This document shows positions 5,386-8,630 of a stretch of DNA of 8,630 nucleotides, piece by piece. This stretch comes from an uncultured Oscillospiraceae bacterium (GTDB taxonomy: Bacteria > Bacillota > Clostridia > Oscillospirales > Oscillospiraceae). The position numbers and the translations under genes are program-made. Location: contig CAKTMO010000036.1 in the NCBI GenBank assembly GCA_934573935.1, positions 1 to 8,630 on the forward strand. The letters are read 5' to 3'. The stretch's first letter is position 1. Each line of letters opens with the position of its first letter. The notes under the pieces were generated by a model. That model had not been told where the DNA came from, did not search any database, and saw nothing but the letters and a program-made list of their open reading frames with translations.

Positions 5386-6867
5386 ATGAAAGTGGGTTTT
5401 GACAACGAGAAATACCTGGCCTTGCAGGCCGAGCATATCCGCCAGCGCCGGGCACAGTTCGGCGGCAAGCTGTATCTGGAGTTCGGCGGCAAGCTGTTTG
5501 ACGACCATCACGCCAGCCGCGTGCTGCCCGGCTTCCAGCCGGACAGCAAGATCCGGATGCTGGGCACCATGAAGGACGAGGTGGAGATCGTGGTGGCCAT
5601 CTGCGCGGGGGACATCGAAAAGAGCAAGATGCGGGGGGATCTGGGCATCTCCTATGACGAGGATGTGCTGCGGCTGATCGACGTGTTCCGGTCGCTGGGC
5701 TTCTATGTGGGCAGCGTGGTCATCACCCAGTACGCGGGACAGCCCAATGCCGAGGCGTTTATCAAGCGGCTGGAGTCGCTGGGGGTGAAGAGTTATCGCC
5801 ACTATCCCATCGCGGGATATCCCTCCGATGTGGCCCATGTGGTGTCGGACGAGGGCCTGGGCCGCAACGAGTATATCGAGACCAGCCGCAGCGTGGTGGT
5901 GGTCACCGCGCCCGGCCCCGGCAGCGGCAAAATGGCCACCTGCCTGAGCCAGCTGTATCACGAACACAAACGGGGCATTCGGGCGGGGTATGCCAAGTAT
6001 GAGACCTTCCCCATCTGGAACCTGCCGCTGAAGCATCCGGTGAATCTGGCCTATGAGGCGGCCACCGCCGATCTGAACGATGTGAACATGATCGACCCCT
6101 TCCACCTGGAGGCCTACGGCAAGACCACAGTGAACTACAATCGGGACGTGGAGGTCTTTCCGGTGCTGAACGCCATGTTCCAGAAGATCCAGGGAGAGTC
6201 CCCCTATAAATCCCCCACGGACATGGGGGTGAACATGGCGGGCTTTGCCATCGTGGACGACGAGGTGTGCTGTCAGGCCAGCCGCCACGAGATCGTGCGG
6301 CGGTACTATACCGCCGCCTGCGATCGGGTGAAGGGCAAGTGCGACGAGAGCGTGGTGCGCAAGCTGGAGCTGCTGATGCAGCAGGCCCACGTGGCGCCGG
6401 AGCAGTGCCCCTCGGTGGTGGCCAGCTTGAAGAAGGCGGAGGAGACCGGCACGGTGGCCGGTGCGCTGACGCTGCCGGACGGCACGGTGGTGACGGGCAA
6501 GACCTCCTCGCTGCTGGGGGCGTCCGCGGCGCTGCTGCTGAACGCGCTGAAGCGCCTGGCGGGCATCGACCACAAGCTGGACCTGATCCCCGCGTCGGTG
6601 ATCGAGCCCATCAGCAAGATGAAGATCGAGTATCTGGGGCACCACAATCCGCGGCTGCACTCGGACGAGGTGCTGCTGGCGCTGGCGATCTCGGGGCTGA
6701 CCAATCCGCTGGCGGCCATGGTACAGGCGCAGCTGAAGAACCTGCGGGGCTGCGACGCCCATTTCTCCGTGATCATCTCCGAGGAGGACGTCAAGCTGTA
6801 CAAGCGGCTTGGCATCAACGTCAGCTGCGAGGCACGGTACGAGATCAAGAAGCTGTATCATAAGTAA
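5386..6867 (+). CDS. DUF1846-family protein, 493 aa
   Basis: I start at ATG 5386 (MKVGFDNEKYLALQ...), the usual N-terminus of this family, with GGGGG eight bases upstream. An ATG at 5371 would put the SD inside the gene. The length is normal for DUF1846. Recognisable pieces are KLYLEFGGKLFDDHHASRVLPGF (28-50) and a DAIVxx-like hydrophobic block EIVVAICAGDIE (67-78). TAPGPGSGKMATCLSQLYHE follows, with a P-loop-like GPGSGK at 177-182. GVNMAGFAIVDDEV comes later, and the C-terminus has HNPRLHSDEVLLALAISGLTNP. It is cytoplasmic, with no membrane segments. The biochemical role is not established to my knowledge; nucleotide or phosphate binding by the glycine-rich loop is inference. It stands alone with its own -10 box and terminator. 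Confidence 0.92.
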   Translation: MKVGFDNEKYLALQAEHIRQRRAQFGGKLYLEFGGKLFDDHHASRVLPGFQPDSKIRMLGTMKDEVEIVVAICAGDIEKSKMRGDLGISYDEDVLRLIDVFRSLGFYVGSVVITQYAGQPNAEAFIKRLESLGVKSYRHYPIAGYPSDVAHVVSDEGLGRNEYIETSRSVVVVTAPGPGSGKMATCLSQLYHEHKRGIRAGYAKYETFPIWNLPLKHPVNLAYEAATADLNDVNMIDPFHLEAYGKTTVNYNRDVEVFPVLNAMFQKIQGESPYKSPTDMGVNMAGFAIVDDEVCCQASRHEIVRRYYTAACDRVKGKCDESVVRKLELLMQQAHVAPEQCPSVVASLKKAEETGTVAGALTLPDGTVVTGKTSSLLGASAALLLNALKRLAGIDHKLDLIPASVIEPISKMKIEYLGHHNPRLHSDEVLLALAISGLTNPLAAMVQAQLKNLRGCDAHFSVIISEEDVKLYKRLGINVSCEARYEIKKLYHK

Positions 6868-6884
6868 TGGATTGTTTTGACAAT

Positions 6885-6916
6885 AAAAACAGGTGGCGCG
6901 AGCCACCTGTTTTTTT
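6885..6916 (+). terminator. Intrinsic terminator of the DUF1846 gene
   Basis: ACAGGTGGC (6889-6897), a 4-base loop, and GCCACCTGT (6902-6910) are followed by a T-run to 6916. Four A:T pairs extend the stem. It starts 18 bases after the stop codon. The A-run on the left would also let it stop minus-strand transcripts coming from spoIIID. Confidence 0.93.
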
Positions 6917-6945
6917 ATGTAAGCGAAAGTTCCTTTGACGCGGGT

Positions 6946-7028
6946 GTAGGGGAGGGGCTCTGCCCCTCCCGTCCGGTGGACGAAAGGGATCATGTTGACC
7001 GGCGGGCGGGGTAGAACCCCGCCCCTAC
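6946..7028. repeat. 83-bp GTAGGGG...CCCCTAC element, copy 2
   Basis: The outer ends GTAGGGG and CCCCTAC match those of the element at 4616-4700. Inside are two separate perfect hairpins: GGGAGGGGC/GCCCCTCCC with a TCT loop near the left end, and GGCGGGGT/ACCCCGCC with an AGA loop near the right end. There is no coding content. It lies between the DUF1846 terminator and the 3' end of spoIIID. With copy 1 it supports a dispersed non-autonomous repeat family whose interiors differ. Confidence 0.65.
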
Positions 7029-7050
7029 GAAAAATTTCGTGCCGATGACC

Positions 7051-7317
7051 TCAGATCCCCTTGTATTTTCTGCGGGTGGCAAGGCCGCCGCGGATGTGGC
7101 GCTGGGCTTTGTTTTCATCCAGCAGCGCCTTTACTTGCAGCCACAGCGCCCGATTGTACAGGGGCAGCCGCTCGCTGATATCCTTGTGGACGGTGGACTT
7201 GCTGATGCCGAACTGTTTGGCGGCGGCCCGCACCGTCGTTTGATTCTCTACCAGGTAAAGGGCCAGCTCCTCGGCCCGTCGCTCCAGATTCTCTTTGATA
7301 GCGCACCACTCCTTCAA
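7051..7317 (-). CDS. spoIIID: SpoIIID-like sporulation transcriptional regulator
   Basis: An 88-aa reading of a small DNA-binding protein. The helix-turn-helix TTVRAAAKQFGISKSTVHKDISERL (about 27-51) is close to SpoIIID of Bacillus and Clostridium. So is the C-terminal basic stretch RHIRGGLATRRKYK (73-86). The known protein acts in the mother cell, activating or repressing many sigma-E genes. The start is uncertain. TTG 7317 is the only conventional start in frame after an upstream TAG, but AAGGAG lies just downstream of it (7309-7314), nine bases before an ATC at 7299-7297. Starting at that ATC would give about 82 aa and the N-terminal spacing usual for the family. I see no clear sigma-E promoter upstream. 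Confidence 0.9.
   Translation of the reverse strand: MKEWCAIKENLERRAEELALYLVENQTTVRAAAKQFGISKSTVHKDISERLPLYNRALWLQVKALLDENKAQRHIRGGLATRRKYKGI
7309..7314 (-). promoter_or_regulatory. SD inside the annotated start of spoIIID
   Basis: AAGGAG on the minus strand directly follows the TTG at 7317-7315, so it cannot serve that codon. The spacing fits initiation at ATC 7299 (nine bases). No ATG or GTG in frame lies before the helix-turn-helix. The next in-frame GTG falls inside the TTV motif. Confidence 0.6.
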
Positions 7318-7418
7318 GCAGTACCACTATATGAGCCCTTAGGCGGGAAAAGAACGGAAGATGCGGCGGGGGAGGGCGTTTTTTCATAAGGAAACCGTTA
7401 TGTTTGAGGCGGAAAGGG

Positions 7419-7496
7419 TCAGCGGGCGGCGTCGATCTGGGCGCGGACGCCGGCGATGAGCAGCGTGGCGTCCAGCCCCATGGCGACGCCGTCATA
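7419..7496 (-). pseudogene. 3' remnant of an unidentified gene cut at the element boundary
   Basis: Twenty-five codons end in a TGA at 7421-7419. The peptide contains GVAMGLDATLLIAG and ends VRAQIDAAR, with the high-GC third positions of the chromosomal genes. Reading upstream, the frame stops at a TGA (7499-7497) immediately before its first codon, where the composition falls to that of the mobile region. It looks like the tail of a longer protein interrupted near 7496. I cannot name the parent. A very short gene starting at ATG 7481 is an alternative but has no SD. Confidence 0.5.
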
Positions 7497-7641
7497 TCAG
7501 GTAGGTGTCTCTGCTACAACGAAGGAGGCTAATTATGGTATCCTGATGCTCGGCGAAAAACTCGCGGAGCTTGTCAGCTTCATCGGGGAGGACAAAGCCG
7601 AAGCCCTGTCCGACCACTCTGCAATAGAAAGCGATTTTCAT
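7492..7641 (-). CDS. Short resolvase-like ORF, 49 aa, probably truncated
   Basis: ATG 7641 has GAGGTGG six bases upstream. The product starts MKIAFYCRV, which resembles the first beta strand of serine recombinases (YCRVS...), but Val-Gly replaces the position of the catalytic serine. The next part (LPDEADKLREFFAEHQD) resembles the following helix. The final residues (SLLRCSRDTYLI) run into the presumed insertion boundary and may be out of their natural context. It begins ten bases after the stop of the recombinase-tail frame, as if it were the next gene in the element. Family assignment is tentative; it may be non-functional. Confidence 0.4.
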   Translation of the reverse strand: MKIAFYCRVVGQGFGFVLPDEADKLREFFAEHQDTIISLLRCSRDTYLI

Positions 7642-7651
7642 GTCTGCCACC

Positions 7652-7705
7652 TCAAGCGAAAATGTCTTGGATTTTATATGCAATCTCAATGCGCTTAATA
7701 CGAGG
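7652..7705 (-). pseudogene. Out-of-frame C-terminal tail of a serine recombinase
   Basis: In the frame shifted from the fused ORF, codons reading KRIEIAYKIQDIFA then TGA (7654-7652) resemble the beta-strand tail that ends many large serine recombinases. It starts where the fused ORF stops at 7695. This suggests a deletion removed the stretch from the second half of the zinc ribbon to the tail and left the two parts out of frame. Confidence 0.4.
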
Positions 7706-8630
7706 TTTTCTGCATGGTGCGGGACAGTGCATGACCACAGCAGCCACAGAAGGCTTTGCCTTTCAGCGGGTAGTCCCGCTTTTTCTTGTTGGGCTGGGAA
7801 AAGCGGAGCTGGCTGGCCTGCACGGTATCAAACACGGCTTTCTCTATGATAGCCGTGTGATGGTCAGGGAGGATGTACCACGATTCTCTGTCCTTCAGAT
7901 GGCTTCTGCTGCCGCCTACTTCGAGAACCGCCCGCTTGCCGAGCACATACACGCCGGTGTAGCGTTCGTCCTCCAAAATGCGGAGAATGGTGGACGCACT
8001 CCAGATGCCATGACAGCGGGAAATATCGTGGGTGTGATTGCCGTGTGCCGCTTTGTACTGGCCGGGAGTGGGGATGTTCCTGCGGAACAGTTCCCGCGTG
8101 ATGGCGGTGGAGTTGATCCCCTCGGCGGCAAGCTGGAAGATAAGCTGCACAATGGCAGCGGCCTCCGGGTCAGGCTCCATTCTGCCATCGGCGCTTTTGC
8201 GATAGCCGTAGGGACAGATTTTGCTCTGATACTCGCCGCGCTGCATCTTGGCGTAGAATGAAGCTCTCGTCCAAGATGACCTGATTACCTCCAAATACTG
8301 CCGAAGCAGTTTTTCAACACGGAACATCTGCGCATAGCGCATCAGCTTCCGCAAGTCCTTGTCTTTTCGTTTTGCGTATTGCTTGAGTGCATCCTGAAAG
8401 GTCTGCATCTCGATTCCACTGCGGCTGCGGATCAGATCGCAGATGGTACGCTCCATATCATAGACGGGAACCGGGTTGCCAAAGGGCGTGTTCATCGTGA
8501 CGATCCCCACATCATGCAATTCTTTCTTGATGGTGTAGACCTTGATGCCGTCTGCTTGCAGGCTGGCAGGATTGTAGCCGGTCTTGACCGTGATGGAATA
8601 CGGATTCGGCTCCCGGTCGGTCAGGTCATG
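7695..8630 (-). CDS. Fusion ORF: AbiEi-type antitoxin C-terminal region joined to catalytic-domain-less large serine recombinase; 5' end outside window
   Basis: The minus frame is open from the window edge to a TAA at 7697-7695 (311 codons), so the TTG at 8519 is not the start. Residues from the edge to about 8286 (HDLTDREPNPYSITVKTGYN, then FGNPVPVYDMERTICDLIRS and FRVEKLLRQYLEV) match the C-terminal part of AbiEi, the antitoxin and repressor of AbiE type IV toxin-antitoxin systems. Normal AbiEi proteins end one or two residues after LEV. Here the frame continues, from about 8264, into a recombinase domain: KMQRGEYQSKICPYGYRKS, IVQLIFQLAAEGINSTAITRELFRRNIPTPG, ILEDERYTGVYVLGKR. It then has the first half of the zinc ribbon, FCGCCGHALS. 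The resolvase catalytic domain, second CxxC pair and C-terminal coiled coil are absent. As a recombinase it should be dead; the antitoxin part could still fold. A deletion joining two genes is the simplest explanation. Confidence 0.8.
   Translation of the reverse strand, partial: HDLTDREPNPYSITVKTGYNPASLQADGIKVYTIKKELHDVGIVTMNTPFGNPVPVYDMERTICDLIRSRSGIEMQTFQDALKQYAKRKDKDLRKLMRYAQMFRVEKLLRQYLEVIRSSWTRASFYAKMQRGEYQSKICPYGYRKSADGRMEPDPEAAAIVQLIFQLAAEGINSTAITRELFRRNIPTPGQYKAAHGNHTHDISRCHGIWSASTILRILEDERYTGVYVLGKRAVLEVGGSRSHLKDRESWYILPDHHTAIIEKAVFDTVQASQLRFSQPNKKKRDYPLKGKAFCGCCGHALSRTMQKTSY

Larger units (their letters stand above)
7497..8630. mobile_element. Edge or remnant of an integrative element
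   Basis: This stretch is visibly lower in GC and different in codon use from 1-7495. It holds only mobile-element-type sequence: recombinase fragments, a resolvase-like ORF and an AbiEi module, which is commonly carried on integrative elements. The left boundary is placed where the high-GC reading frame at 7419-7496 breaks. The far end is outside the window, and I could not define attachment-site repeats from one side. Confidence 0.55.

Noticed and set aside
5329..6993. Minus-strand open frame of 554 codons opposite the DUF1846 gene
   Set aside because: Its His-, Gln- and Leu-rich translation is an antisense shadow, whereas the plus frame has clear family motifs, an SD and a terminator.
7496..7547. 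ATCAGG...CCTGAT inverted repeat as an attachment site
   Set aside because: Six-base arms 40 bases apart are expected by chance, and an attachment site cannot be defined without the other end of the element.
7545..7698. Plus-strand ORF starting MLGEKLAELVSF with a nearby GGAGG
   Set aside because: The SD at about 7524 precedes an ATG (7535) that stops after three codons. The minus-strand ORF over the same bases has its own SD, a recombinase-like start and sits directly after the recombinase tail. I kept only the minus one, with low confidence.

Overview
The window looks like chromosome of a GC-rich, spore-forming gut Firmicute of the Oscillospiraceae/Ruminococcaceae type. The reasons are a SpoIIID-like sporulation regulator, consensus sigma-A promoters with strong Shine-Dalgarno (SD) sites, oxygen-sensitive amino-acid fermentation genes, a DUF1846 protein, and GC-rich GTAGGGG-ended dispersed repeats. 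Genus is inferred only; no rRNA or other marker is present.

Region 1 (1-4481, minus strand) is one operon for reductive fermentation of a 2-hydroxy acid. From promoter to end it reads: ATP-dependent dehydratase activator (HgdC/HadI/FldI type), dehydratase alpha-type subunit, dehydratase beta-type subunit, and a family III CoA-transferase cut by the window edge. The CoA-transferase charges an (R)-2-hydroxy acid with CoA. The activator injects one high-energy electron into the [4Fe-4S] dehydratase, which removes water to give the 2-enoyl-CoA. The operon has a perfect TTGACA-17-TATAAT promoter. A 17-bp palindrome typical of FadR-subfamily GntR regulators lies on the predicted transcription start. 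The acid itself (lactate, 2-hydroxyglutarate, hydroxyisocaproate or an aryllactate) cannot be read from the sequence.

Region 2 (4572-5255) holds a bidirectional-looking terminator, an 85-bp inverted-repeat element, and two small unrecognised minus-strand genes (66 and 71 aa) behind a good sigma-A promoter. A hairpin between them contains the SD of the second gene.

Region 3 (5348-6916, plus strand) is a DUF1846-family gene with its own -10 box and a clear intrinsic terminator. A second GTAGGGG...CCCCTAC element (83 bp) follows. A spoIIID-like gene then runs on the minus strand; its SD lies downstream of the only conventional start codon.

Region 4 (about 7497-8630) is a lower-GC mobile-element edge or scar. 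An unidentified host-like reading frame survives only as its last 25 codons and breaks at about 7496. Beyond it lie a short resolvase-like ORF, a frame-shifted recombinase tail, and a continuous reading frame. That frame joins the C-terminal part of an AbiEi-type antitoxin (upstream, running off the window) to the middle of a large serine recombinase that has lost its catalytic domain and half its zinc ribbon. This fused and decayed junction is the most unusual item in the window. I see no CRISPR array, tRNA or rRNA.
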